Source of the DNA: Flavobacterium ammoniigenes
Lineage (GTDB): Bacteria > Bacteroidota > Bacteroidia > Flavobacteriales > Flavobacteriaceae
NCBI RefSeq assembly: GCF_020886055.1
Contig: NZ_AP025184.1
Coordinates: 2,199,088 to 2,263,087, forward strand
Direction: 5' to 3'
DNA length: 64,000 nt
Part shown: positions 29,862 through 38,663 of the stretch, one piece after another
Layout of the letters: each line of letters begins with the position of its first letter
How positions within the stretch are numbered: position 1 is the first letter of the stretch
Translations under genes and position numbers: made by a program
The notes under the pieces: generated by a model
Told to the model about the DNA's origin: nothing
Seen by the model: the letters and a program-made list of their open reading frames with translations, nothing else
Databases searched by the model: none

Positions 29862-31463
29862 TTATTTAGCAATCTCGACATCGGCTTGAACGTGAGCCGC
29901 ATTGGCTCTACCACTTGGATCTTGATTTTCTTGCCATTTTGGAATCCATTTGCGTACAGTTTGAGCCGCACTCACTTGTGGATAGTATTTGTTAAAGATC
30001 GATCTATAGAAATACGCTTCTTTAGTCGTTGGCGTATTGTAAGGGAACTCAGCTTCTGCACCTGCTAATTGCGTATCTGTAACTTGAGAAGAACAATACT
30101 CGATCAATTGATCAATCCAGTTGTATCCTACACCGTCAGAGAATTGCTCTTTTTGTCTCCACAATACCTCATCTGGTAAATACGGATTGTCTGGTGTATC
30201 GAATGCTTTTCTTAGAATATATTTTTCTTTTCCATCGTAGGTTTTCGGCATTTTCTCTTCTGGTTTGATTCGAACAGCCATGTCTAAGAACGCTTTGTCT
30301 AAGAAAGGAACTCTCGCCTCTAAACCGTGAGCCATTGTTGATTTATCTGCTCGTAATAAATCGGCAGTAAATAATTTCTGAACTCTTTCAATCGTTTCTT
30401 TTTGGAAATCTTCTACAGTTGGTGCATTTCTAAAATACAAATACCCACCAAAAATCTCATCAGCTCCTTCGCCAGAAAGTACCACTTTGATTCCCATATC
30501 AGTGATGGCTTTTGACAAGAAATACATCGGTGTACTTGCACGAATAGAAGTTACATCGTACGTTTCTAAATGCCAGATCAATTTATCTAAGATTTCGATT
30601 CCTTGCTCAATAGTGAAATGAATTTCGTGGTGCTCCGTACCTAAATATTCAGCTACTTTTTTAGCCGCTTTAGCATCTGGTGCATCAGCATCTAATCCAA
30701 TTGAAAAGGAGTGTAGTTTTTTACCACTTTCTTTCAATAATCGTGACGCAATTGAAGAAGTCAAAGATGAATCCAAACCTCCTGAAAGCAATACTCCAAT
30801 TGGCACATCACTCATCAAACGTTTACGAGTAGCCTCAGTCAAGGTTTCTCTGATCAAATCCAAATCTAATTCTTGATCTGCTTTAGTATAATCTTCATAT
30901 TCTGGTTGGTAGTATTTTACAAAACCAGTGTTGGGTGTGTAATAGTGTCCTGGAGGAAAAGTAGAGAATGTTTTACATTGATCAGCAATAGGTTTCATTT
31001 CTGAAGCAAAATAGATTCTTCCTCTATCGTCTAAACCGTAATACAATGGCTTCACTCCCATTGGATCTCTACCTGCAATAAAATCATCACCATCTACTAC
31101 AACAAAAGCCCAATCTCCATCTAACATGTTACAGAAATCGTATTTGAATTCTTCATATAAATGAACAATAACTTCTGAATCGGATTTGGTTCTAAACGTA
31201 TGTCCTTTTAAAACTCCATCTCTTAATGCTTGGTGATTGTAAACTTCTCCATTATGTACCATCCAAGCTGTTGAAGTTCCTTGAATTGGTTGACGCCCTG
31301 AATGTAAGTCAATAATTGACAAACGCTCGTGACTTAAAATATGTCCATTCTCTGTAATATGTAAATCACTTTCATCAGGACCACGGTGTGTCATTCTTTT
31401 TGAAAGTTCTCTTACTAATTGTTCATCTTTTCCTTTTCCAATGATGGCTAATATTCCGCACAT
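29862..31463 (-). CDS. asnB: Asparagine synthase B (glutamine-hydrolysing)
   Basis: It makes asparagine from aspartate, ATP and glutamine. The protein starts MCGILAI, so Cys2 is the Ntn-type glutaminase nucleophile after Met removal, and RGPDE and MVHNGEVYNH mark the amidotransferase site. The synthetase half has the PP-loop VLLSGGLDSSLTSSIA near 225-240 and GEGADEIFGGYLYF near 335. It is 533 residues against 554 in E. coli, which is within family range. The 200-base upstream region carries two AT-rich inverted repeats. It is a single-gene unit. Confidence 0.96.
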   Translation of the reverse strand: MCGILAIIGKGKDEQLVRELSKRMTHRGPDESDLHITENGHILSHERLSIIDLHSGRQPIQGTSTAWMVHNGEVYNHQALRDGVLKGHTFRTKSDSEVIVHLYEEFKYDFCNMLDGDWAFVVVDGDDFIAGRDPMGVKPLYYGLDDRGRIYFASEMKPIADQCKTFSTFPPGHYYTPNTGFVKYYQPEYEDYTKADQELDLDLIRETLTEATRKRLMSDVPIGVLLSGGLDSSLTSSIASRLLKESGKKLHSFSIGLDADAPDAKAAKKVAEYLGTEHHEIHFTIEQGIEILDKLIWHLETYDVTSIRASTPMYFLSKAITDMGIKVVLSGEGADEIFGGYLYFRNAPTVEDFQKETIERVQKLFTADLLRADKSTMAHGLEARVPFLDKAFLDMAVRIKPEEKMPKTYDGKEKYILRKAFDTPDNPYLPDEVLWRQKEQFSDGVGYNWIDQLIEYCSSQVTDTQLAGAEAEFPYNTPTTKEAYFYRSIFNKYYPQVSAAQTVRKWIPKWQENQDPSGRANAAHVQADVEIAK

Positions 31464-31542
31464 AATCTTTAATTTACTATTTTGTTATTTTGTTGCGGCA
31501 AAGATGAGTCATAAGTTACAATTGAGAAACACAAATGAATAA

Positions 31543-31630
31543 TTAAGTTATAATATTTAACTTAAATTTAAATTTTATACATAAAATGTAATTAAAAAGA
31601 TGTAAAATGAGAATTTTGGTTACATTTTAT
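31543..31630. promoter_or_regulatory. Two AT-rich inverted repeats upstream of asnB
   Basis: TTAAGTTA (31543-31550) and TAACTTAA (31558-31565) form a perfect 8-bp inverted repeat with a seven-base spacer. ATAAAATGTAA (31581-31591) and TTACATTTTAT (31620-31630) form a perfect 11-bp inverted repeat with a 28-base spacer. They occupy the asnB upstream region and could be operators, or the second could be a weak end signal for the operon at 31667. Confidence 0.5.
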
Positions 31631-31666
31631 AATTTGAAGCAATAAAACAGAACAGTAATTGCGGGT

Positions 31667-32131
31667 TTATTCAACACTTTCAATACAATACGAAGTCCCA
31701 TTGATCTCAAAAGTAAACCCCACTTGATTTCCCATTAACTTAGCGCCAAGTGGTGATTGCGGCGACAAGGCAATGACATTAATTCCTTTGATAGCTATTT
31801 TAGGTAATGCCACACTCAGATACAAATAAATACCATTGGCTTTGACCAAACTCCCTAAAGCAATAGTATCCAATTCTTTTGAAGCATCTATTTTATCTAA
31901 AATAGCTTTTTGAGCTAGGACTTCAGCCAGTTTGTGATTGATTTTCTCCTGCTCGATGTGCATCATGGACAATGCTGTTTCGTGCTTGTCTCCTGCCGAA
32001 CCTTTGGCGTCATTTTTAGAATCTTCGGTCAAAGCAGTAATCATATCCCGAAAGACATCAATCCGATCTTGGACTAATTGCAGATAATAGGCATGTGCTT
32101 TTTGTTTGAAAGTACTCAAAGAAACGCTCAA
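31667..32131 (-). CDS. GreA/GreB-like C-terminal domain protein
   Basis: A 154-residue cytoplasmic protein. An N-terminal helical hairpin with SKNDAKGSAGDKHETALSM at about 37-55 is followed by more coiled coil and then an FKBP-like domain with VIALSPQSPLGAKLMGNQVG at about 121-140, the shape of the GreA/GreB C-terminus (SPLGxALxGxxxG). Relatives in Flavobacteria are often mislabelled 3-oxoacyl-ACP synthase; nothing here supports that. The tip residues of a true Gre coiled coil are not evident, so it may bind RNA polymerase without cleavage activity. The start is a TTG that abuts the TAA stop of the upstream barrel gene, so translation is probably coupled. Confidence 0.75.
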   Translation of the reverse strand: MSVSLSTFKQKAHAYYLQLVQDRIDVFRDMITALTEDSKNDAKGSAGDKHETALSMMHIEQEKINHKLAEVLAQKAILDKIDASKELDTIALGSLVKANGIYLYLSVALPKIAIKGINVIALSPQSPLGAKLMGNQVGFTFEINGTSYCIESVE

Positions 32132-33898
32132 TTAAAAATCAAATTTATAATTGGCACCCAAAACTACTTGGAATCCTTGTACCGGATAATTCATCCATTT
32201 TTGATAGGCCTGATTCAAGATATTATTGGCTTTCAAAAAACCTGTCAATCGCTCGCTGTGTTTGTAACCTACATGAGCATTCAAATCGATATACGATTCC
32301 AAAGTAGTTGGAATGTAGGTTGGTGCTACAATATAAACTCTGTCATTGTTGGCTTGCAAATCTTTTCGAGTACCCACAAAAAACACATCTGCACCAGCGT
32401 ACCATTTTGAATTTAGGGAGTAATCTAGATTGGCATTGAATTGCAGTGCTGGCAAATTCCAAGCTTCAGGTTGATTTGCAGTGTTGTAAATAGACAGCGT
32501 ACTATTGGCTCCAAAACTAATCGCTTCCGAAATATCGGCTTTCAATTCGCCAAAAAATCGAACTGTTTTTACATTATCATAAACGATGCTCAATGAATTA
32601 CCAAAAGCATAGGGTTGATTATTGACATCCGATGAGAAATCATTGCTTTTAAACATGGCTTTGTTGTTCTCATCTACAAACGAACCTCTAATATTATAAC
32701 TGATATTGTCTGCTAATTTTCCTTTTAAACCTGCATATACATCATACTTTTTATTGGTTGGCGCAATCTGAAGTGTTGGGGACAAAAAGGGATTTTCATT
32801 TACAAAATCGAGATACGAATTTTGATCCAATCCTCCTTCGGCTCCTGCATAAAAAATCATCAAATCGCCCACTACTTTGTGCGAAGCGGTAAGTTGTGGA
32901 TACAAGAAAAGTTGGTTGTTACTGTGTTGGGTATCCAAACTGTAATACAAGCCCAATCCTAAATGCATGGACCAATTGTCTTTTTCCAATTCATAACTTG
33001 GCGAAATCCCGAAATTAGTAAACCCATATTTTGAAGGTTCAGTATTGGTTCGATTGTAATTATGATCAAAATGACCGCCCAAATAATCCACGATAGCATT
33101 CAGTTTAATTTCTTTACCTAAAGCTGTAAATTGAAAAGAGGGTTTAGCATAAAATCGGTTTTCCGATGAGCCAAATGCATCTGAAAAATGGGCAAATTTA
33201 AAACTCGAGGCTTGCAAAATACTTTCGTTAAATTCAATTTTAGAATCTAATGTAATCGTGTTATAGGATTGTTTTGGTTCAATTCCCCAAACTAAAACAT
33301 CATAAGCAGAAGGCACCAATAAATTCGTAAAATTGGTTGGCAATCCATACCAATGGTAGATTTGATTTTGATAGCCTAAATTAATATTCCAAGACAATTC
33401 TTTCGCTTCTGTTCCATAAGTAACATCCAACGATGTGTCGTAAAATGAATTTTCTAAATCCACTCCTTTGATTCCTCCTTGAGATGATAAATGACGAAAC
33501 ATTCCCGCCACATATTCCTCACTATTTAGATCTTGAGTAGCAAACAACTCTGCATTCAATGTTCCATAATTACCGCCTCCAAACGTAGCGTAGCTTTTGT
33601 AAAAACGACCTAATTCCTCTTGATCTACCTCTTCAGCTCTTCCTTTATTTGGCGTAAAAGTAGAAGCTACAGGAAAAGAAAAAATACTATATTTTACTGT
33701 TTCTTTTGGGCTAGTTCCTTCTACATTCAAGGCAGGAGTTTCTTTTATCTTAAAAGCGTCAGAAATAGTTGGGCTATACGATTTGACCACATTTACCTCT
33801 TCGGTTCTAATTTTTTCTTGTTTTTTCTGTGCCAATGCTAATTGCGAAACACACAATAACACTACAAATGTCGAATATCTTAAAACAATTTTTTTCAT
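32132..33898 (-). CDS. Outer-membrane beta-barrel protein, TonB-receptor-like but without a recognisable plug
   Basis: Product of 588 residues from the ATG at 33898 (a TTG three codons earlier is an alternative). A signal peptide ends ALAQ near 24. The mature N-terminus, with EEVNVVKSYSPTISDAFKI at about 32-50, could serve as a TonB-box-like or linker segment. From about 95 on, the sequence alternates short amphipathic strands with aromatic ends up to the last strand VVLGANYKFDF, typical of an outer-membrane barrel. I see no plug motif or carboxypeptidase-like domain. It lies in a tight operon with a giant TPR protein and PhzF-like enzyme. The substrate is unknown. Confidence 0.75.
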   Translation of the reverse strand: MKKIVLRYSTFVVLLCVSQLALAQKKQEKIRTEEVNVVKSYSPTISDAFKIKETPALNVEGTSPKETVKYSIFSFPVASTFTPNKGRAEEVDQEELGRFYKSYATFGGGNYGTLNAELFATQDLNSEEYVAGMFRHLSSQGGIKGVDLENSFYDTSLDVTYGTEAKELSWNINLGYQNQIYHWYGLPTNFTNLLVPSAYDVLVWGIEPKQSYNTITLDSKIEFNESILQASSFKFAHFSDAFGSSENRFYAKPSFQFTALGKEIKLNAIVDYLGGHFDHNYNRTNTEPSKYGFTNFGISPSYELEKDNWSMHLGLGLYYSLDTQHSNNQLFLYPQLTASHKVVGDLMIFYAGAEGGLDQNSYLDFVNENPFLSPTLQIAPTNKKYDVYAGLKGKLADNISYNIRGSFVDENNKAMFKSNDFSSDVNNQPYAFGNSLSIVYDNVKTVRFFGELKADISEAISFGANSTLSIYNTANQPEAWNLPALQFNANLDYSLNSKWYAGADVFFVGTRKDLQANNDRVYIVAPTYIPTTLESYIDLNAHVGYKHSERLTGFLKANNILNQAYQKWMNYPVQGFQVVLGANYKFDF

Positions 33899-33929
33899 AA
33901 TTTTCAATAATTAATAACTCTTTATCAAT

Positions 33930-34793
33930 TTATACTTCCCAGGTTCCTTTAGCGATGTATTGAGAATTCCCTCCTATTTTTATATCAAAATTAACCCCAT
34001 CCCATTGTCCATTAAAATAAATTTTGGAAGGTCGCCCAATGGCATCACCCTGCTGGTTGGTGATTTGTAAATTGGCAGCATGGTACTTTAATAAATAAGC
34101 CTGTAAACAAGTACTCGCACTTCCTGTGGCAGCATCTTCTTTCAATTGACCATTTTCGATGTACAACATTCTGCTGTACAAATCATTTCCTTCCAAATAG
34201 AAAAAATAAAGCGCTTGAAAGGCTGTTTTACAATTGGATTGCAACCATTCATGGGTGCACAATAAATCTAATTTCAAATTGGTTAACGCCTCTCTATTAT
34301 TCAATGGAACAATCACAAAAGCACTACCTGTACTCACTTCTTGTATTGGTAACTCAGCAGAAAAATCATTCTTTTTTAAAGTACTAAATTCCGAAAAACC
34401 CTCTGATGAAAAAGTAGAAAAAAACTCAGGTTGTGCTGATTGCAACCAAACCAATTCTCCTTCTTGATAAACCGGAATTTTTCCAATTGGCACCATCAGA
34501 TTGATGGGTTGTTTTGGATCAGAAAAAATTCTATTCATAATCACCCAAGCAGTTCCAATAATGGGATGACCTGCAAATTTCATTTCAAATTCTGGGGTAA
34601 AAATTCGAATCGTTGCCGCATTCGTTTTCTTATCGATTTGTGTAATAAAGGTACTCTCTGCAAAATTAATTTCTCGAGCTATATTTTGCATTTCAGCTTG
34701 AGTTAAATCCTGCGCGTTTTCAAAAACAGCTAACTGATTTCCCGAATACTTACTTTCAGCAAAAACGTCTACAATATGAAATGGTAATGGCAT
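33930..34793 (-). CDS. PhzF family isomerase/epimerase
   Basis: A cytoplasmic protein of 287 residues of the diaminopimelate-epimerase-like PhzF family. Typical marks are FHIVDVFAESKYSGNQLAVF at about 4-23, INFAESTFI near 43-51 (Glu corresponding to the PhzF catalytic Glu45), FTPEFEMKFAGHPIIGTAWV near 65-84 and EDAATGSASTCLQAYL near 219-234. Most PhzF members are not phenazine enzymes, and no phenazine genes are nearby, so the reaction is unknown. It starts four bases after the TPR gene stop, which indicates cotranscription. Confidence 0.88.
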   Translation of the reverse strand: MPLPFHIVDVFAESKYSGNQLAVFENAQDLTQAEMQNIAREINFAESTFITQIDKKTNAATIRIFTPEFEMKFAGHPIIGTAWVIMNRIFSDPKQPINLMVPIGKIPVYQEGELVWLQSAQPEFFSTFSSEGFSEFSTLKKNDFSAELPIQEVSTGSAFVIVPLNNREALTNLKLDLLCTHEWLQSNCKTAFQALYFFYLEGNDLYSRMLYIENGQLKEDAATGSASTCLQAYLLKYHAANLQITNQQGDAIGRPSKIYFNGQWDGVNFDIKIGGNSQYIAKGTWEV

Positions 34794-34797
34794 ACTA

Positions 34798-37700
34798 CTA
34801 ATTGGTAATTGATGAGTTTGTTTTAGATTCTTCAGCTTTTATAGCCTCCAAATCAGTTTGTGCTTTGGCCACAATATCGGTAAAATCAGAAAAGTTTTTT
34901 ATGATTGTTTCCAAAATAAATGTCGCTTGGTAACTGTCTTTCAATGCATAAAAATTAGCTGCCATCAACAACAAACCTTTAGCACCAATGTACTTATAAT
35001 CGGAAAAGTTTTTAGCTAACTGTTGCACTACTACATTCGAATCTTCAAACTTCCCTTCTTTATTTTTAAAATAGGCATCATAATACAAGGCTTCGGCCCC
35101 CAATTCGCCTTGAGCGGTCATCAGTTTTTCGTAACCTGCTTTGGCTTTGGCTTCATCTCCTGTTTCCATGGCGGAACGAGCCACAACAATTTGAGCATCA
35201 CTTGCGACATCGGCTTCTGCTTTAGGATTATCCAATACTTTTTCAGCATAAACTACCGCATTTGCAAAATCCTTTTTATCGTAATACAACTTCATCAAAT
35301 TGGCTTGTGCGAAAGTTTTGTTTTGCAACATATCGGCTTCTGTTTCAATACGAGATAAAATCAAAATGGCTTTTTCTACCTCTTTTGCCTTCAAATAAAT
35401 CTGACCTAAACGCACCAAAGAAGGCTCTGTATACTCATTTCGAGGTTCCGCAATTACATTTTCATAATTCGCCACTGATTTTTCTTCTGATCCATTGGCA
35501 AATAATGATTGTGCCAAATAAAAGTTAGCTTGTAATGCATGAATCCCTTTTGGAAAAGCGGTCAAATAAGCCCCAAACCCAGCAATTGCCTGACTGGTAT
35601 TCGTTTGCTGGTATTGCTTTTCAGCAGACTCATAGGTGTCATTATCCAATTCAGCATCGGAGACAGTTACGAAATCAAGCGTTCTAACCCATGATGCATA
35701 TTCATCTACTTTACCGTTTTCTACATAAATCAATCGCGCAGTTGAAACTGCTTCTAAAGCTTCCGAAGATTTAGGAAACTCAGCTACCACTTGTTTAAAT
35801 TTTACAATTGCTTGGGCATCTTTGTCAGCATTATAATACACCAAACCTTGTCTCAAAATAGCTTTGGAAACAAACGAACCTTTGTCAAATTCTTTTATCA
35901 ATTGATCGTAGGTTGCAATGGCTTGTTCATCTTTGTTCTCTGCTACATACGTATTTCCTAGTTCAAACAGAGCATCATCTCGGTTTTCTGATTTTGGATA
36001 CAATTGTAAAAACGATTTTAGATTTTCTATCTTTTTCTCGTTTTTACCTACAAAACCATAGGAAATAGCTCTTTGATAAAAAGCATAATCGGCGTCGACA
36101 CTTTTTTGTTCAATTACTTTAGCATAGGCCTCCATGGCTTGTGCATATTTAGAAGTTACAAATCGACAATCTGCTAAACGCAAATAAGCATCATTCATAC
36201 GGGCTTTATCTGTTCCTTTTTCAATTTGTTTTTGAAAATAATTTCCTGCCTGGTCGTAGTCTTTCATTTTGAAATAGGCATAGGCTATATTGTAATTGCA
36301 GTTAGTAAATTCAGCTGTGTTTTTAGCTTCTGCGTTACCCAAGAATTGTTTGAATGACAACAACGCATTAATAAAATCATCTAACACAAATTGGGTTTCT
36401 CCTTTCCAAAAAGTAGCTCTCGCTGAAATCGTTGCGTCTTTTTGTAGAGCAACTGCTTTTTCAAAACTTTTCAAAGCAGTTTGATATTCACCGTCTGTAT
36501 ACGATTGCAGCCCACTATAAAACAATACTTTTTGATAGGCTAATTTATTTTCTTGACTTTCTTTTTTTTCTAAAATAGCCAATGCTTCTGTATAATTTTT
36601 AGAAGACAGGTAGGAATCAATCAATAATTTTTCAATTTCTGATTGGTGGGAATTCTTTGGGTATTGTTCTAAAAAAGCAGTTAAAATAGCCGGAACGCTT
36701 TCGTAAGAATTACCTATTTCATAACTTAATTTTACATAATTCAAACTTGACTCTTCTTTCAATGAAGCGTCAAAATCCATATCGGAAGCATTTTTAAACG
36801 CATTCAAGGCTTCTTGTTTTTTGTTCAAACTTAAGTAACTCTGCCCCAAATGATAATAGCCATTTTGCGCCACAAAATCTTTTCCCTCAATAATTTTATT
36901 GAATTGTGAAATAGCATTTTGAAAGTCTTTTTGTTGGTAATACGCAAAACCTAGTTGGTAATAATCGGTATTGGTCCATTTTCCATTTTTGCCTTTGTAC
37001 CCTTCCAAGTAAGTAACAGCTTTGGCGTATTCTTTTAAATTAAAATAGCTTTCGCCAATAATCTTATTCAATTCGGATTGTTCTGCCAGAGTCGATTTTG
37101 GCATAGCTACAATTCCTAAATCAATTGCTTTTTGAAAATTACCTAATTTAAAATTCATATCCGATTGGTAATAGGACATGCGTTCTTTGTATTTTGATTC
37201 GGTTGAAACGGCATCAAAATATTGGGTCGCTTGCTTGTAATCGTCGCCTTCATAAGCCATAAATCCCAAATAATACTTTGCTTGCGAACCGTAATATTGG
37301 GTATTCAACACTTTATTGAAGTAAGCTGAAGCTAGTTTTTTGTTTTTAGCAATAAAAAAACTGTAGCCTTTTTGAAAATTATACTTCTCGCTTTCATTAG
37401 CATTCAAATACATTTCATCAACCTTTTCATACCAAAACAAAGCTTTCTCGTAATTTTCTTGTTGGAAATAAAAATGACCCACTTCTACACATCCTTGGTT
37501 TTTTCGGGTACTAGTTGGATAATCTGAAACAAAGCGTTCCATCAAACTACCGGCATTCGGCTGACGTTCTCTAATAGCACACATGGCAGTATAATAATTC
37601 CAATCTGCTTGAATCTCTTGACTCAATGAATTGGTTTTAAGCCGATCTAATACAAATCTAGCAGAAGCATATTGACCTGAATTATACAATGAAACTGCCG

Positions 37701-37806
37701 TTTCAAAATCCTTTAGATTAGAATTATATATAGTTGATTTTTGTGCTGAAACCGAAAAAGTTCCCCCGAAAAAAAGGGCAAGTAAAATCCCAGAAAGTAT
37801 ACGCAT
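34798..37806 (-). CDS. Large exported tetratricopeptide-repeat protein
   Basis: I start it at the ATG at 37806 (MRILSGILLALFFGGTFSVSAQ, a clean signal peptide), giving 1,002 residues; an ATG at 37839 in frame is possible. After the signal peptide the whole length consists of TPR and Sel1-like helical pairs of 34-40 residues, for example AISQFNKIIEGKDFVAQNGY, ALKSFEKAVAL, AMEAYAKVIEQ and AIATYDQLIKEFDKG. There are roughly 20 repeats. No catalytic domain is visible. TPR arrays of this size in the periplasm are scaffolds for envelope complexes. It is the first gene of the operon TPR-phzF-barrel-GreA-like and is divergent from ftsE. Confidence 0.88.
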   Translation of the reverse strand: MRILSGILLALFFGGTFSVSAQKSTIYNSNLKDFETAVSLYNSGQYASARFVLDRLKTNSLSQEIQADWNYYTAMCAIRERQPNAGSLMERFVSDYPTSTRKNQGCVEVGHFYFQQENYEKALFWYEKVDEMYLNANESEKYNFQKGYSFFIAKNKKLASAYFNKVLNTQYYGSQAKYYLGFMAYEGDDYKQATQYFDAVSTESKYKERMSYYQSDMNFKLGNFQKAIDLGIVAMPKSTLAEQSELNKIIGESYFNLKEYAKAVTYLEGYKGKNGKWTNTDYYQLGFAYYQQKDFQNAISQFNKIIEGKDFVAQNGYYHLGQSYLSLNKKQEALNAFKNASDMDFDASLKEESSLNYVKLSYEIGNSYESVPAILTAFLEQYPKNSHQSEIEKLLIDSYLSSKNYTEALAILEKKESQENKLAYQKVLFYSGLQSYTDGEYQTALKSFEKAVALQKDATISARATFWKGETQFVLDDFINALLSFKQFLGNAEAKNTAEFTNCNYNIAYAYFKMKDYDQAGNYFQKQIEKGTDKARMNDAYLRLADCRFVTSKYAQAMEAYAKVIEQKSVDADYAFYQRAISYGFVGKNEKKIENLKSFLQLYPKSENRDDALFELGNTYVAENKDEQAIATYDQLIKEFDKGSFVSKAILRQGLVYYNADKDAQAIVKFKQVVAEFPKSSEALEAVSTARLIYVENGKVDEYASWVRTLDFVTVSDAELDNDTYESAEKQYQQTNTSQAIAGFGAYLTAFPKGIHALQANFYLAQSLFANGSEEKSVANYENVIAEPRNEYTEPSLVRLGQIYLKAKEVEKAILILSRIETEADMLQNKTFAQANLMKLYYDKKDFANAVVYAEKVLDNPKAEADVASDAQIVVARSAMETGDEAKAKAGYEKLMTAQGELGAEALYYDAYFKNKEGKFEDSNVVVQQLAKNFSDYKYIGAKGLLLMAANFYALKDSYQATFILETIIKNFSDFTDIVAKAQTDLEAIKAEESKTNSSITN

Positions 37807-37974
37807 TGTAATTTTTTGTTTAAAATTCAAATGTATCATATTATACGGTCTATAACGAAGTGGATGATGTATTTATTATGAACAATTGTTTTAACAAAAA
37901 ATAAAAAAAATTGCGTTTGATAATTGTAAATTGGCAATTGATAATTACTTTTACGACTTAAATAACTGCAAATT

Positions 37975-38658
37975 ATGTCACAATCCATTTTATCTTTAAG
38001 AAATGCTACTATTTATCAAGAAGGAAAAACCATTTTATCTGATGTAAACCTAGAAGTAAAACAAGGTGAATTCATTTATGTTATTGGAAAAACTGGCTCA
38101 GGAAAAAGTAGTTTATTAAAGACTTTATATGCTGATTTAGAGCTTAAAGAAGGCGCTGGACATATTGTTGATTTTGATTTAGCAACTTTGAAAGAGGATG
38201 ATATTCCGTTTTTAAGAAGAAAAATCGGGATTGTATTTCAAGATTTCAAATTACTTCCAGACCGCACCGTAAAAGACAATATGCTTTTTGTATTAAAAGC
38301 AACAGGCTGGACTGACAACTCAGAAATGCTTCAAAAAATAGACGAAGTTTTAGACAAAGTAGGCATGAAAGACTTTGCAACAAAAATGCCACACCAATTA
38401 TCTGGTGGAGAACAACAACGTGTTGCCATTGCAAGAGCTTTGTTGAATGACCCCGAATTAATTTTGGCCGATGAGCCAACAGGAAATTTGGATCCGCAAA
38501 CTAGTGCTGAAGTTTTAGAAGTTTTACGTAAAATCAATGAAAACGGGAAAACCGTTGTAATGTCTACTCATGATTATGCATTGTTAGTTAAATTCCCCTA
38601 CAAAACATTAAAATGTGAAGATGCTAAAATTTTTGAAGTAGTTCAAAAAACGGCTTAA
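37975..38658 (+). CDS. ftsE: Cell division ATP-binding protein FtsE
   Basis: An ABC ATPase of 227 residues that, with the membrane partner FtsX, controls peptidoglycan hydrolases at the septum. Walker A is GKTGSGKSSLL (about 38-48), the Q-loop is in IVFQDFKLL near 87, the signature is LSGGEQQRVAIARA near 142, and Walker B is LILADEPTGNLDP near 162. No ftsX lies beside it, whereas in many bacteria the two are adjacent. LolD-type ATPases are the main alternative, but the sequence pattern fits FtsE. The next gene starts five bases downstream. Confidence 0.88.
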   Translation: MSQSILSLRNATIYQEGKTILSDVNLEVKQGEFIYVIGKTGSGKSSLLKTLYADLELKEGAGHIVDFDLATLKEDDIPFLRRKIGIVFQDFKLLPDRTVKDNMLFVLKATGWTDNSEMLQKIDEVLDKVGMKDFATKMPHQLSGGEQQRVAIARALLNDPELILADEPTGNLDPQTSAEVLEVLRKINENGKTVVMSTHDYALLVKFPYKTLKCEDAKIFEVVQKTA

Positions 38659-38663
38659 TTCCA

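Noticed and set aside
31667..32131. 3-oxoacyl-ACP synthase, a name often given to such proteins
   Set aside because: At 154 residues with a coiled coil and GreA-like C-terminus it cannot be a ketosynthase.
33930..34793. Phenazine biosynthesis cluster suggested by the PhzF-like gene
   Set aside because: No other phz genes are near, and most PhzF-family proteins have other or unknown roles.
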